From Aurelia coerulea (taxonomy: Eukaryota > Cnidaria > Scyphozoa > Semaeostomeae > Ulmaridae), in NCBI GenBank assembly GCA_039566865.1, contig CM076961.1:10687501-10751500 (forward strand): DNA of 64,000 bases, read 5' to 3'. Made by a program: the position numbers and the translations under genes. Positions within the stretch are counted from its first letter, which is position 1; every line of letters begins with the position of its first letter. This document shows positions 10,339 to 22,380 of this stretch, piece by piece. Under the pieces are notes generated by a model. That model was not told the origin of the DNA. It saw only the letters and a program-made list of their open reading frames with translations, and ran no database searches.

Positions 10339-11269
10339 CGGCTTCTGTAAAGTGCGGGTCCGCAGGTCCGATAAAATGCGGGTCTGCGAGTCTCTTTGAA
10401 TGAAGGTCCCATGGCCACATGCAAACGGCTATGGTATGCGGCAAGGAGCCCTTTGTACAGAACGAAGCGATAGTCACCAGTTTCTATGAGCTTTCCTGCT
10501 GTTATCGCAATTCATCACCGCTGCAATTCATCAAGCGAAACCCGTGCAATATCGATAGGATTGAATGGTGACGCAGATCGTCACAAAGGTCACAAAAAGA
10601 AAAATGCATTGTGAAATCGTACCTGATCAATGAAAAGATCCTGAGTCACAGCTTGCAAAGAATTTCAATCCCAATGCAAATATGGGAGAACTTTGTACTT
10701 TGGAGGGGATCCCTTCACATGGGGAAGTCCCTATGCATCGTTCGATACTTTTTATACACACACCCATACACTCGCGTCTTTTTGTGATTTCAACATAAAA
10801 GTTTTCGCATTTTAAAAGGTTTAGTTTCTTACGCTGTTTCTTATTTCCTATAGACTCTGTTATTTCTTAGTAATCATATTGCAGTTTACAACACTGCTGC
10901 AAATATGTTCCTTGACATGCAAAACATCACATGGGAAGAACTACCAAGGGAAAGGTACATGACAGATACATGTTCTTTTCTCCGGAACATGTGCTTGACT
11001 AGATCAGTACATCCATTGCGTACATCGCTGTTACATCATATGAGTTCCTTGCGTGCATCCTTGCTAAAGGTAATCAAGCCAGAACAAACCCTATCTTCTG
11101 CGCAGTGTTGGACTGAACGCAAGCATTCGAGGATGAAACAGGAAGTGGGCATAAGCCTCGCAAGACCCGTTGACCGCTGTAGCATGCCTTACACAACGAG
11201 ACCCGCCACCAATCTAGGAATGGGACCCGCATTTTATCGGACCTGCAGACCCGCATTTTACAGATGCCG
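10339..11269. mobile_element. CGGC-type TIR element, copy 1 (9-bp TSD)
   Basis: The left end CGGCTTCTGTAAAGTGCGGG and the reverse complement of the right end CGGCATCTGTAAAATGCGGG form a TIR of about 47 bp, each with two GCGGGT-containing subrepeats. An exact 9-bp TSD GAAAATAAG lies at 10330-10338 and 11270-11278. The length is 931 bp. A 9-bp TSD points to the Mutator (MULE) superfamily; that is inference from TSD length. The interior, including an open stretch at 10905-11345, has no recognisable transposase, so it is non-autonomous. A related copy is at 49502-50393. Confidence 0.85.
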
Positions 11270-11278
11270 GAAAATAAG

Positions 11279-13016
11279 GTTTAATGCATTCATTCAAATC
11301 GAACGCAGGGGAAACATCAATTTAAAAGAGACTATTATCTCATAATCATAACTGATTGTTTTTCTTTCAAACCCTTGATGATTGGTGATTGTACCCTTCA
11401 GAATAAATCGTAATACTACTACACTGCACTAAAACAATAACTTTATTTCGCAGAAGACAACACAAACAGCCCTTCCTCTTATCGCCAAAAACTAAACAAA
11501 GCCCAAACTTTCCATTTTATTTCATTTTGCTTGTTCTGGGCTTGTTCCGGTTTGAGAATCTTGGTTTTATTAATTCCCTGGAAGGGCACAGCTTATCATT
11601 TCATCACTCATTTTAAATATTTGTTGGTCACAGGACATAAATGTGATCGCTTTTGTAAAGCAGACATCGCTCATTTTTGCTCCCGGAACGCAGTGACGCG
11701 AGTATATGATATGGTGTGGAGAAATTCGTGTGGCATTTTTTCCTTTTATATCAGGACCCATACTGCTTTGCGAAAGTTTTGAACAAAGAACCTTTTCAAT
11801 TTTGCTGTCTGCGGAATGTTACTTTTCAATACTGCTGTTGTGTTGCGAGTTCTAAAAACAGACTATTTGTAATGTAAATCGTAATTGACGTCAATCAACA
11901 AGAAAATTAGATCAATCAATGAATGCTTTTCGCACAGAAAGCGCACACAAAACAGAAGTTTCTCGCGATCCTATAGCAACATTTGACGTCGACTTATTTT
12001 ATGTTAGACAGATTTGACACTTAGATGGATAAATCACCAAGATATTTACCCTGGCACACCAACAAATTTGCCCAGACTTGGCACGTTTATGACTTCATTA
12101 GCAGCTTAATTATGTTAAAACAATCATTTTCTAGAACGAAACGCATCATTAGCCTCATATCGATAGTATCATTATGCAAATAAGTCAACTTTAGAGGAAA
12201 TAGAGGACGATGAAACCGGCGGCCTGCACATGCTAGCATTCGCAGCATCAACGAAGGTAGAAGAACCTCCCTCCTACACAGCTACAAATGCAAACGTCGC
12301 AGGTGAAGTTGAGAGGAAAGGTGCAGAATCTCAGCAAACAATGGCGCCATTCACGGAAGGGGGGAGGCACGTGATCACACTGAACCAATAACATCTTCAT
12401 GCATATGATTCTGCACAGAGGTTATCTTCGTCACTGCTTGTCTCAAATTAGATGCCCTCGAATAGCAACAATTGAAACGTTCTGCCGGGTACTGCATAAG
12501 TAATTTTGCGTTGTCGTAAATCTCATATGACATCTAATTTGAGACAGATGCAGCAATAGTTTCATGCACGAACTGAGGCCTCAAATAGGCAAAGGGGTAA
12601 TGACTTTTAACTTTTTGCGTATCATCCTTTCCTCCTTTGACATAAAAATCGAAATTGTTTTTCAGGCGATTCTTGTCCTTATACAAAGCGCTCTATTTTC
12701 TATTGAAGGCGACTTTAGCATCAACACTCATCTCTCTGACTGTAGCTAAAGACAGTATCAACGATCATTTAGGGTTATGAAGAAATCAATATTCAAATAT
12801 TCTTATCCTTGCTTAGCTCAGGACGGACTTTGTAATCATCCAAAAGGATCTTATGTTCCTGCCTGCATTGACAATCCCAAGAATGTTATTTACCGTACGC
12901 TTTTTCGAATGAATGAAATGCCACTCGCAGAGTGCAGTGTGTGCATGAGGGTATTGGAAGCCAGGGAAGCGAATTCTTGACCCTTTGCACAAAAACCATT
13001 GAAACTTTTCACTCTC
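11279..13016. other. No gene recognised; one short hairpin
   Basis: I see no conserved protein motif on either strand. The only structure is a hairpin at 12439-12546, whose ends are the 16-bp inverted repeat TGTCTCAAATTAGATG and CATCTAATTTGAGACA around about 76 bp. No TSD was found around it. Open stretches such as 11531-11782 and 12777-12980 are unsupported. Confidence 0.4.
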
Positions 13017-13025
13017 ACTTCTCAT

Positions 13026-14852
13026 AGCATACAGTTCAAATCCTTATTGGTTGCTGAAGCACGCGGAAATCATCCAATTTCACGGTGCTCAGCCAATCAA
13101 ATCGCCTCTTTCTAGCCACGTGATAACAAATCAGTCGTTGGAAGGGAATTCTTGAGTACCCTCACGAAAATTGAAATGGCTACTAAGTTACAATAATTAC
13201 ATGGAATTTTTTTTGGAAAAATCGGTAGAAGGGATGCCCCTCTGCAGTTTGTAGCGTGCTCAGACAAATATCTCATTTGAAGCCGAACTTGTATCCATTT
13301 TCCGGTCGACGAATATTGACCTTTGTTAAATCATTAATAAAATTCGCTACAAGTAAGATGTAAGGATAAAAATCTCAGCGATTATGGATATTGCCCTAAG
13401 AAATAACCCAAACACTTTCCCTTCTTTTACATATCAAAATCGCAGGCGATTGTCAGCGATCTCTGTCAGAAATGTCCTTAGGGCCTCACCGATTAAACCA
13501 CATACGCTGGCCCCAATAAGGCTTTGTTTGTATTCTTGAGCTAAACGATTCACTTACCAATGACTCAAGCATCAATTTGTCTTCATTTTCAATTTAATGT
13601 CTCCAAATTTTCTTCAAAAACATCCAATCTTGAGCAATTTCTGCAAATTTGTTTGTTCCGTCTTTCTCTGCAAGCGCAAGTAACCTGCTCAAATAGCGCA
13701 ATCGCTAGGTTATTGTGATACAAAGTAACGCGATTCGATACAGTTGATGCACTCATGAACAGTCTTGGCACGTCTGTCTGTCTCAATTCATTCAAATTGA
13801 AACAAAAGGCATAAAACACTTTTTGGCTGTTTGGTACATTAATGAATAGATTTTACACAAAACAACAGACAAATTGTTTTTTGCGCTCCACGTTTACAGC
13901 TCTGTTCCTTTTGTTTGATTGCATTGATTCAAGAATAGATTCGACCTTAATTTTCTATTAACTATGATTCGACAAAGCTGCTTTCAAAACTGTTTCTCGC
14001 TTTGCTGTTTTGTGTAAAATCTATTCATTAATGTACCAAACAGCCAAAAAGTGTTTTATGCCTTTTGTTTCCACTTGAATGAATTGAGAAAGACAGACGT
14101 TCCAAATCTTTTCATGCGTGCATCAACTGTGTCGAATCGCTTTACTTTGGATCACAAAAACCTAGCAATGTGACATTAGAGCAGATTACTTGCGCTTGCA
14201 GAGAAAGACGGAACGAAACAAATTTGCAGAAATTGCTCAAGACTGGATTGTTTTGAACAAAATTTGGAGACATTAAATTGAAAATAAAGTCAAATTGATG
14301 CTTGAGTCATTAGTAAGTGAAACATTTAGCTCAAGAATATAAACTAAGCCTTATTGGGGCCAGCGTATGTGGTTTAATCGGTGAGAAGCTTAGGCCCTAA
14401 GGACATTTCTGACAGAGATCGCTGACAATCGCCTACGATTTTGATATGTAAAAGAAGGGAAAGTGTTTGGGTTATTTCTTAGGGCAATATCCATAATCGC
14501 TGAGATTTTTATCCTTATATCTTATTTGTAGCGAATTTTATTAATGATTTAACAAAGGTCAATATTCGTCGACCGAAAAATGGATACAATTTCGGCTTCA
14601 AATGAGATATTTGTCCACGCACGCTACAAACTGCAGAGGGGCATCCCTTCTACCGATTTTTAAAAGAAATTATATGTAATTATTGTAACTTAAAGTAGCC
14701 ATTTCAATTTTCGTGAGGGTACTCAAGAATTCCCTTCCAACGACTGATCTGATATCACGTGGTTAGATAGAGGTGATTTGATTGGCTGCGCACCGTGAAA
14801 ATGGATGATTTCCTCGTGCCTCAGCAACCAGTAAGGATTTGAACTTTATGCT
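13026..14852. mobile_element. Giant foldback element, AGCAT family copy 1 (9-bp TSD)
   Basis: Two arms of about 845 bp (13026-13868 and 14005-14852) are near-perfect reverse complements around a 136-bp loop. Ends read AGCATACAGTTCAAATCC and, from the other side, AGCATAAAGTTCAAATCC. An exact 9-bp TSD ACTTCTCAT lies at 13017-13025 and 14853-14861. No protein motif was found; open stretches in the arms are by-products. A shorter relative with the same AGCATA...TTC.AAATC start lies at 51857-52390. The 9-bp TSD suggests MULE-like transposition. Confidence 0.9.
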
Positions 14853-15159
14853 ACTTCTCATTCCTTTTTTGGAAAAACCAGCTCGATGCAGTTCTGTGGT
14901 GGGAACAATGAAATGTTAATTGTTGTTGTGAGTGGCAACAAACTCAAATTCACAGAAAGAGACTCTTGCGTCCTCGTGCTTTTGTTAAGCACTCATGGAA
15001 GCACGAAATTGACACAGTATATGACAAACTTTCCCAATACCTTTTCGTTCCCTGGGGCCTGAAAGTCAACTGGTCACATATCTTTGGCACCTTCCTACCC
15101 TGGGCTAACATCTCACCCTGCATCGCAATTCGCAATGCGTATGGCTACGTATCGTAATG

Positions 15160-15540
15160 AATTCAGTTGTTGCCAAAATAAATGTTGCCAAAACTCAAAG
15201 CATGATTCTGGGTTCTTGAGTACGATTGCGAAGTCTTGGACGAAACGATGATACGACTAGTCCCGACTTTCAAATCAATGATGATAGGATAGCCTTTAAA
15301 AGTAATGTGAAATATCTCGGTGTACAAATTGATTCCCAACTAAGTTGGAAAGAGCATATCACTGGCGCACTCATTAAGACTTCACGAGGAGTAGGAATGC
15401 TGAAGTATTCCAAAAAATTTCTATCTTTAGAGACTGTCCAGAAAACGTATTTAGGCATAGTTGAACCACATATCAGATATTGTTGCTCGGTCTGGGGTTG
15501 CGCTGGCGATATAGTCCTACAAAAGCTCCAAAAGATACAG
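15160..15540 (+). pseudogene. LINE B RT C-terminal part, left of the nested insertion
   Basis: It begins in text like NVAKTQSMILGS, followed by a stop near 15219, then continues as FKSNVKYLGVQIDSQLSWKE, SRGVGMLKYSKKFLS and VEPHIRYCCSVWG, ending in LQKLQKIQ. These match the thumb/connection part of the intact LINE B at 27625-29037. From 15541 the same frame runs by chance into LINE A coding sequence, giving a chimeric open frame of 286 codons (15226-16086) that is not a real protein. Confidence 0.85.
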
Positions 15541-15885
15541 TTCTTCCTTAAGGCAGGGAGAACTCTGGCGGACCCTGGAATTGGCAGCAAAAAATATTGG
15601 TCCCTGCTTAACACTGTTCTAAACAAGGCCAAAATTCCTATAATACCGCCTCTTCTAGAAAATGAAATCTTTGTTACGAACTTTGCTGAAAAGGCACAAA
15701 TATTCAACGATTATTTTATACTGCAGTGCACAACGATCGACACAGGAAGTGAACTTCTACAACGTACCCCAGCAACTACTACTCTACTAGATGATTTTAT
15801 TGCCTCTGAGGAGAAAATATTGAATATCATTAGATCACTCAACCCTAATAAAGCACATGGCTGGGATGAAATTTCTGTGAGAATG
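15541..15885 (+). pseudogene. LINE A linker between endonuclease and RT
   Basis: The sequence reads LKAGRTLADPGIGSKKYWSL, NTVLNKAKIPIIPPLLENEI and IRSLNPNKAHGWDEISVRM, matching the linker of the LINE A at 2161-3847. It is open throughout. It ends at the TSD of the 3.9-kb element and resumes at 19813. Confidence 0.85.
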
Positions 15886-17769
15886 AACATAGAGAAAATT
15901 TGTAAAACGAAAACGAGGCCAGGTTTGGAACCGGTCAGTCGGCTCAGCTCAGCTTCCGCTTTCAGAAGGCCGGCCTTTTTAGTTGCGAGAAAGGATATTC
16001 AATCTGGAGCACTCGGAGAAGCCCTTAGCAGATTCGTGAAATCCATGCTAAGTTGGAGGATATGTTCAAAATTATACTGGCACTAACTTTCTTTATCCTG
16101 ATAATAAGGATATAATTGCAAGCAGAACTATCTACATGTGTGGGCCTAGGCCTTATTATTGCTTGTGATGTTCGCGTGTTGTTGCCAAGAAAATTAACAG
16201 TTGGTCCTGATTGGAATGATCTATGCCGTATCTATGCCCCCACTTGTAATGTGCCTTGCAAAAATTTTCATTAATAAATTTGCAATATGAAGCTATATTT
16301 GCAGACAACGAAACTTTTTTATTTCCGAAGTAACTGGAACCGTTTTGGATAGTAAGGGCAAGGCTATGGTTCAAAGAAACGATGTTCAAACTGCCAAACC
16401 CACTGCAATGGATGTACCAAGTTTTGCAGCACCTCAAGAATTTCAGAGAACATTTGTTTTGATCTGTTGATGCAACAAGGACACCATATCTAGAACTACA
16501 TCCTTTTACTAAAAGACTAGTAAATTACTAGCTGAATTTGGGTACACTTTTACAAAAGGCTAAATATGTAATTTACACCTGTAAGCAAGACATTTAAAAA
16601 CAACCAACAATATAAATTCTTGTTGTTCTTAATCTTGCCATTAAATCTTTATTAAATATTGAAAAGGAAAGTGAAATAAGTAAGAAAATATTTGATTGAT
16701 CTGACAAGTACCAAAAAGAATTTGTGAAAGGGCTACCACGGACAAATTATCAGCTGTAATGGGACACAATCTTGATGAAAGTAGGTAATCATTTCTGCAG
16801 ACAAGCCTCTGCTATCCCATTCTTTTGTCCTGAAGCACATTCCTACTTCCCAAGAACGACTTATGTTTGCCCCGGTAAGGATAATCTATCATAGATATTA
16901 AACTGAAACATTAAAAGATGAGAGATTTATGCTGGGTAGCATGGAGAGAAATACTGTATTGCAAGCATAAACTCATCTTAAAGAGTGTTGCTGAATTTCA
17001 CTGATGATTCTGAGTGTAGAATTCAGCTGAATTTTGGAGTTTTGAAAATTGAATTAATGTACTTGGCAAACAGTAAAATCAAAGGCATCATTTGAACTGT
17101 CTAAAAACTGTCTTTTATGTGCATCTGTACTGCTCCCTGTGGGGGGAGGGGGCACTTCATTGTTAAATAATACCGGACGTGCTGCTCATATGGGTGGGCT
17201 TTTTATCTGAAATTCCCTACATATAGGTCTGTTTTTTAACCACAATTATATGGCAGATGGGTAGTTTGTTTAGAATTTTCTCATCAATGGGTCCCATATG
17301 ATGATCCGTACCAAACAACTGAAATTTTCCTCTCTATATTGCTAGAGAAATTCATACATATGGGTCAGAAAATTCCTGATATATTCAAGCAAATTGGTTT
17401 GAAACTCATGAATATTCTGTCATACAAATGGGTCCCTTTCTCAAAGTCCAGATGCAGGTCGAACCATGTCCACAATTAAGTATCCCCCTGGGGTATTGCT
17501 CTATCCGTCATGAGTATTACTTTTCACAAAATTCATGCTGTATCTAAAATGTCCAGCCTTTGTTGGAAAATCAAGGTAAACAAAGTAAAAGCAGTCATAG
17601 AATAGCTTGTTTTCTTTGGAAAGCGCAAGTTTTTGCATCAATTAGCTCTTGCATCAATTAGCCATTTGACCAAAATGAATCTGTGAAGTAATATTTTAAT
17701 CATTTTGAACTGATGATCTTTTGTGAAGAACAGACAGAAGCGTTATTATGATAAATATGTTTCAATGTA

Positions 17770-18231
17770 CAGTAAAAACCCGCATATAAGAACCTACAAT
17801 TTTGCAAGTCAGCCTAACTAGGTTCTTATGTTTTGGGTATTTAGTGGGAAATGAGACTGTTCAGGTTCTTAAATTGGTTCTTATTTTATTCATGGCTTTC
17901 AGGAATTTCTTTTCTTCAGATTCAAACTTCAGGCCTATTGTTTACTGTCAGTTCACATTAGTTGAGTTTATGAGATATATTCTCCGACAGAAATTTGTGG
18001 AAGAATCAGAAATATTTATATAATCCAGAGAAAATCTTTCAAAAGCTTCTCATCAGGTAATATAAACATTTTTTATTCTTCCACAAACTTCTGTTGTGAA
18101 TAAGACCCCCCCCCCCCCATGCTCTCTAAAAATGAGAACCTGTTTCAAATTCCAGGCTGAATGGGTTCTTATTGCAAAATTTCAGCCTGTAGGTTCTTAA
18201 TCTACTAGGTTCTTACACGCGGGTTTTACTG
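17770..18231. mobile_element. TA-flanked MITE (CAGTAAAA-CCCGC ends)
   Basis: The 462-bp element starts CAGTAAAAACCCGC and ends GCGGGTTTTACTG, flanked by TA at 17768-17769 and 18232-18233. GGTTCTTA motifs repeat inside both ends. These features fit the Tc1/mariner/pogo group. It has no credible coding sequence. It is the innermost layer of the nested stack. Confidence 0.8.
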
Positions 18232-19435
18232 TATATAATCTTCATGATAAACAACACTTTATGAACAGCAACTGTATTTGTTGATTTAAGACCACATAAG
18301 CTTGAATGTAACAAAAGAGAAAGTGCATTTCTAGCCAATGGGCACGGCATGTGCTTGTCTATCATAGGTTTAACACATCTGCTGTAGTTACAATATTGAT
18401 TTTCCTTTATACTTCTTCTTTGGAAGATGTCTCTTCGAAACCTCAGTCACATCACAACAATGTCCAAATAGTTCAAAGATGAGGCTGTTTACTTGCAAAA
18501 TCTACTGGGTTTGCAAAGCCTCTGTGGTCCATTGAAAGAGGCAGACAATCCCAATGTTCTCGCATGAACCAGATGATGATAAATATGCAAAAAAGTGATA
18601 AAGATTTGATGGCACAGCTGGTAGCAAATGTCTCACAGAGGAATGAAATCAAAATTCTCAGCAAATTCCTGAGAATTAACATCATCATTCAATTGACAAG
18701 TATCACGTTGGTTGGTTTCGCTGAAATTTCTGACACAAAATCAAATGAAAATACAGAAAATTAAAGGTCAAATTAATCTTATCCCCATTAGCCCAAGTGT
18801 GTATTTGGCTGAACAAAAAATCCTTTAAAAGCTGTGGTTCTTTGAATGATAATGTTTGTTTCATATCAGACATTCAGTTGACATTTTCACTCCATTTCAT
18901 CTGTATAAAAATCAATACCAGGTGGCCTATTCAAAACACACAGGCCTTCCTTTGCATGCCTAGGCCATAAAAACAGTATAATGTGTACAGTAAACATGAC
19001 CATCAGATACCAAGTTTTCAAAGTGAAAATAAAGAAGTCTGCAAATTTTCCTGGAGAATCACAAAACACTGTCGTGTAAAGAAACATGTTGACTACCATT
19101 TTACGAAGTTTCATTGAGTGGACAGGTGGGGATTTGTTTCTAGAAATATTTTTATGAAGGGTAGTTGAGGGGCCACAATTTTCGGCCTAAACGTGTTTGC
19201 TTGCAAATTTGTCTGAAAAACTTTCTCGCTGGGATAGTAGTCTTGAATCAATGACGAAACCCAAAAGCAGGGTGTTTATCCTGGGTCTTGGACATTTCTG
19301 AGCCTCAAATTCCAAGAACTGCCACGTCAGTGATCATTTGATCAGGGAGGGGTCTTTTTGCCGGTAAGTCAAGATACAATGTCTTGAGCAAAGTAACAGG
19401 TTTTCACAAGTAGTTTGCAAATTTTCCCAGATATC

Positions 19436-19798
19436 CTACCTTGTCTGCCATGTTCGTTGTATCTTCGAATTTGTTTCCACGAAGTTTGATTGAATGGACA
19501 GGACCAGTTTTTGGACAATATTGATTTGATAAAAAATCTCTATTTTTTGCAAAAACTCCACCATTTTGGTCACAGCAACTGATACATTTTTCGAAGCTTC
19601 TTTGATGAATCTTTGGAGATCTTCTGCTTTGGCAGCTTCACCAACCTCCCACGAGACTGTTTTTATTTGAATCGGGCTCAAGTTTTGGCGCGCATACTGT
19701 GATCGGGTGCTAAAACCAGAGCCTGGCATCCGCCGGCTCCAATCCGGCCCGCCATGTTTTTCCTTGGGCGGAAGTTTGCGGCCAGCCTCGTTTTGCAT
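19436..19798 (-). CDS. Hypothetical protein segment at the right end of the 3.9-kb element
   Basis: A 120-codon open frame starts just inside the right TIR. The N-terminus is basic (MQNEAGRKLPPKEKHG). The middle looks helix-forming (EVGEAAKAEDLQRFIKEASK, VTKMVEFLQKIEIF). In an adjoining frame near 19430-19510 the text VHSIKLR ... GKFANYL resembles VHSMKLR ... GKFADFF at about 18990-19120, so a module seems to be repeated within the element. The latter also has a hydrophobic stretch, WYLMVMFTVHIILFLW. I do not recognise the protein. It could be a first exon of an element gene or chance. Confidence 0.25.
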   Translation of the reverse strand: MQNEAGRKLPPKEKHGGPDWSRRMPGSGFSTRSQYARQNLSPIQIKTVSWEVGEAAKAEDLQRFIKEASKNVSVAVTKMVEFLQKIEIFYQINIVQKLVLSIQSNFVETNSKIQRTWQTR

Positions 19799-19812
19799 TT
19801 CTTCACTGTGTT

Positions 19813-21673
19813 GTGAGAATGATCAAATTAAGCGATATTGCATTGGTTATCCCTTTAAAGATAATATTCGAAAACTGCCTGAAACAAGGAATCTTTCCCG
19901 AAATATGGAAGTATGCAAATGTTGTGCCGGTGCATAAGAAAAATGAGAAAAATTTGAAAGGGAACTACCGTCCCATTTCTCTCCTTCCAATTTTTGGGAA
20001 AATACTCGAAAAACTCATATATGACTTTTTATACTCACATCTCGCCCCATGTGATCTTCTTAACCCAAATCAATCAGGTTTTCGACATGGCGACTCGACA
20101 ATCAATCAGTTAATTTCAATAACGCACACCATCTTTAAAGCCTTCGACTGCAATCCTCCCTGTGACGTTCGCTCTGTGTATCTGGATATTTCCAAAGCAT
20201 TTGACAGAGTATGGCATGATGGTCTCCTGTATAAGCTAGAGCGATGTGGTATTTCAGGACAACTTCTCTTTTTAGTCAAAAGTTTTCTTAAGGATCGAAA
20301 ACAACGAACTGTTTTGAATGGGCAGTGTTCTTCTTGGGGAGATATTTCAGCTGGAGTACCACAGGGCTCTATTTTAGGACCCTTTATTTTTCCTCGTGTA
20401 CATAAATGACCTCACTGATGATTTAAGGTGCAATGTTAAACTTTTTGCTGATGATACGTCGTTGTTCACAGTAGTTGAAGACTCCAATGTTGCGGCAAGT
20501 GACATGAATCATGATTTAGAACTGATAAATCAATGGGCTCATAACTGGAGGATGTCTTTTAATCCTGATCCGCAAAAACAAGCTGTTGAACTAATATTTT
20601 CAAGGAAAAAAATGAAATTGATCGTCCAATCGTCCTCTTTAACAACACACCTGTGAAGAAAGTAATTGAACATAAACATTTGGGGATTGTCCTCGATTCT
20701 AAGTTGTCTTTTCAAGCTCACATCAAAACAGCTATCTCCAAAACAAGGAATGGTATTGGTATGCTGAAATATCTCTCCAGGTATCTGCCCAGACATACCC
20801 TTAGTGAATTGTATAAGTTATATGTTCGTCCACATCTAGACTACCGAGATGTTATCTACCATACTCCGACAAAATTATGCGAATTTAGTCACAATGAAAT
20901 TTTTGACAAATTTAATGGAAAAGCTAGAGTCCGTCCAGTATTCTGCTGCCTTGGCTGTAACAGGGACATGGAGAGGAACTTCACGAGAGAAACTGTACGC
21001 AGAGCTTGGCTGGGAATCGGTAAATTCTCGTAGGTGGAGCAGACGTCTCACTCTGCTCTACAAAATTTTAAATAATCTCACCCCTTCATATATGACGGAC
21101 CCAATCCCCCCATTTCAGCAGTCGCATTTCTTTCTTCGCAATCAGGATGTCATTGGGCGAATAAGGGCAAGAACATAAAAATTCAAATCTAGCTTTTTTC
21201 CTCATTGTTTGTCTGAATGGAATGATCTTGAACCAGAACTGAGACTAGCACCATCTGTCGCTGTTTTTAAGAAAAAACTTCTGTCAGTTATCCGCCCCCC
21301 TGCAAAATCGGTCTTTGGGATTCACGACCCATTAGGTTTATCCAAGTTTACTTAGAGTGGGTCTCAGCAAATTGAACTTTCACAAATTCAGCCATAATTT
21401 TAAGGATACTGTAAACCCAATGTGCCCTACGAACATGATGGTGTAGAGGATACGGAACACTTCCTGTTGCTTTGCCCTTCCTTTGGGCTCCAACGACAAA
21501 ACCTTCTTGATGGAATACTTCCATTATTACGACCACTTGGATATGCTCGTCCCTCAAATGAGATCCTAACGCAGCTCCTATTGTATGGTGATAAAAACCT
21601 CCCCAATGATGTTAACAGGAACATACTCGAGCTAACATTAAAATTTATCCAAGAAACTGGTCGATTAGATTGA
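19813..21673 (+). pseudogene. LINE A RT domain and C-terminus
   Basis: The RT is well preserved: FPEIWKYANVVPVHKK, NYRPISLLPIFGKILEKLIY, NQSGFRHGDSTINQL, VYLDISKAFDRVWHDG (motif A), AGVPQGSILGP (motif B) and VKLFADDTSLF (motif C). Thumb text follows (EHKHLGIVLDSKLSFQAH, GMLKYLSRYLPRH), then GDVIYH-type sequence and a C-terminal Cys/His segment (EDTEHFLLLCPSFG), with a stop at 21673. Frameshifts lie near 20390, 20620 and 20880, and stops near 21177 and 21354. The order of domains is that of a complete CR1/L2-like ORF2 C-terminal half. Confidence 0.9.
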
Positions 21674-21740
21674 GCTCATTTTAAACCTCGTCACAAGCCA
21701 CACAACCAAGTACGCTCGTTTTCTTTGCAAAATTATTATT

Positions 21741-21800
21741 ATTTTTTGTTGTCTTTTGTTTGTTTGTTTGTTTGTTTGTTTTGTTTTTTGTTTTCTTTTT
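21741..21800. repeat. TTTG microsatellite in LINE A 3' region
   Basis: A T-rich tract with about five consecutive GTTT units and further T-rich interruptions, in the 3' UTR of the LINE A copy. Confidence 0.8.
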
Positions 21801-21964
21801 TCTTTGTTCCTAGTTAAATCTAATTTATACAAATGTACTTTTTAAATTCTTTTTAAGGCCTCGGGGTTGACATTTTATTTGCTCGTCTTGGTATTGTACT
21901 CGTAGTATTGTATGTAGGTAGTAATTTGTTATGTAAATTTTTAGATGGTATATATAAATAAAAA

Positions 21965-22380
21965 AAAAGATACAGAATCGAGCTGCTCGCATCGTTACAA
22001 ACAGTCCTTTTGACAAAGCATCACTGCCGTTCATTTCTCAACTTGGGTGGCTAAATATAAAAGAAATGATTGATTTCGAAACTGCTACCATGGTTTATAA
22101 ATCGCTCCACGGACTAGCTCCTCCTTACATGAAGGACATGTTTCACAAACTGTCTGATTGTAGGAACCGAGTCCTACGGAGTACGGAAACAGATCTTGAG
22201 ATTCCACGTTATAAAACATCTAATGGGCAACGCAGCTTTTCGTATCGCGGAGTGACTGTTTGAAACCAATTGAGCCCCGAAATTAAAACCGCCCCGTCAC
22301 TGGCGATTTTTAAAAACAGGCTCAAGACCTTTTTGAAAAGTCATAGATATATCACCGGATGAGGACTATTACATCGAAAC
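21965..22380 (+). pseudogene. LINE B C-terminus, right of the nested insertion
   Basis: It resumes at IQNRAARIVTNSPFDKASLP and continues through LGWLNIKEMIDFETATMVYK, SFSYRGVTV and FKNRLKTFLKSH to a stop near 22361. One stop lies near 22261. It is the same domain as the end of the intact LINE B at 27625-29037. Confidence 0.85.

Larger units (their letters stand above)
15886..19812. mobile_element. 3.9-kb TIR element (AACA ends, 9-bp TSD) inserted in LINE A
   Basis: The exact 9-bp TSD GTGAGAATG lies at 15877-15885 and 19813-19821. The left end AACATAGAGAAAATTTGTAA and the reverse complement of the right end AACACAGTGAAGAAATGCAA match imperfectly over about 24 bp. Removing the element and one TSD restores the LINE A frame. 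TSD length suggests a MULE-like element. At 3,927 bp it could be a degenerate autonomous copy or a carrier of other sequence, but no DDE transposase was recognised. The right end holds coding-like minus-strand text, and a separate MITE is nested at 17770-18231. Confidence 0.8.
15541..21964 (+). mobile_element. LINE A inserted in LINE B
   Basis: 5'-truncated LINE A with an 11-bp TSD (AAAAGATACAG) and an A-rich 3' end near 21955-21965. Its coding sequence is in two blocks, 15541-15885 and 19813-21673. These are separated by a 3.9-kb TIR element that inserted between the codons reading ISVRM and IKLSD. Confidence 0.85.

Noticed and set aside
13589..13819. Open frame in the foldback arm
   Set aside because: The mirrored sequence in the other arm does not keep the same frame open, and no motif is seen.
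15226..16086. A 286-codon open frame as a single gene
   Set aside because: It fuses LINE B, LINE A and TIR-element sequence across two insertion junctions (15540 and 15885).
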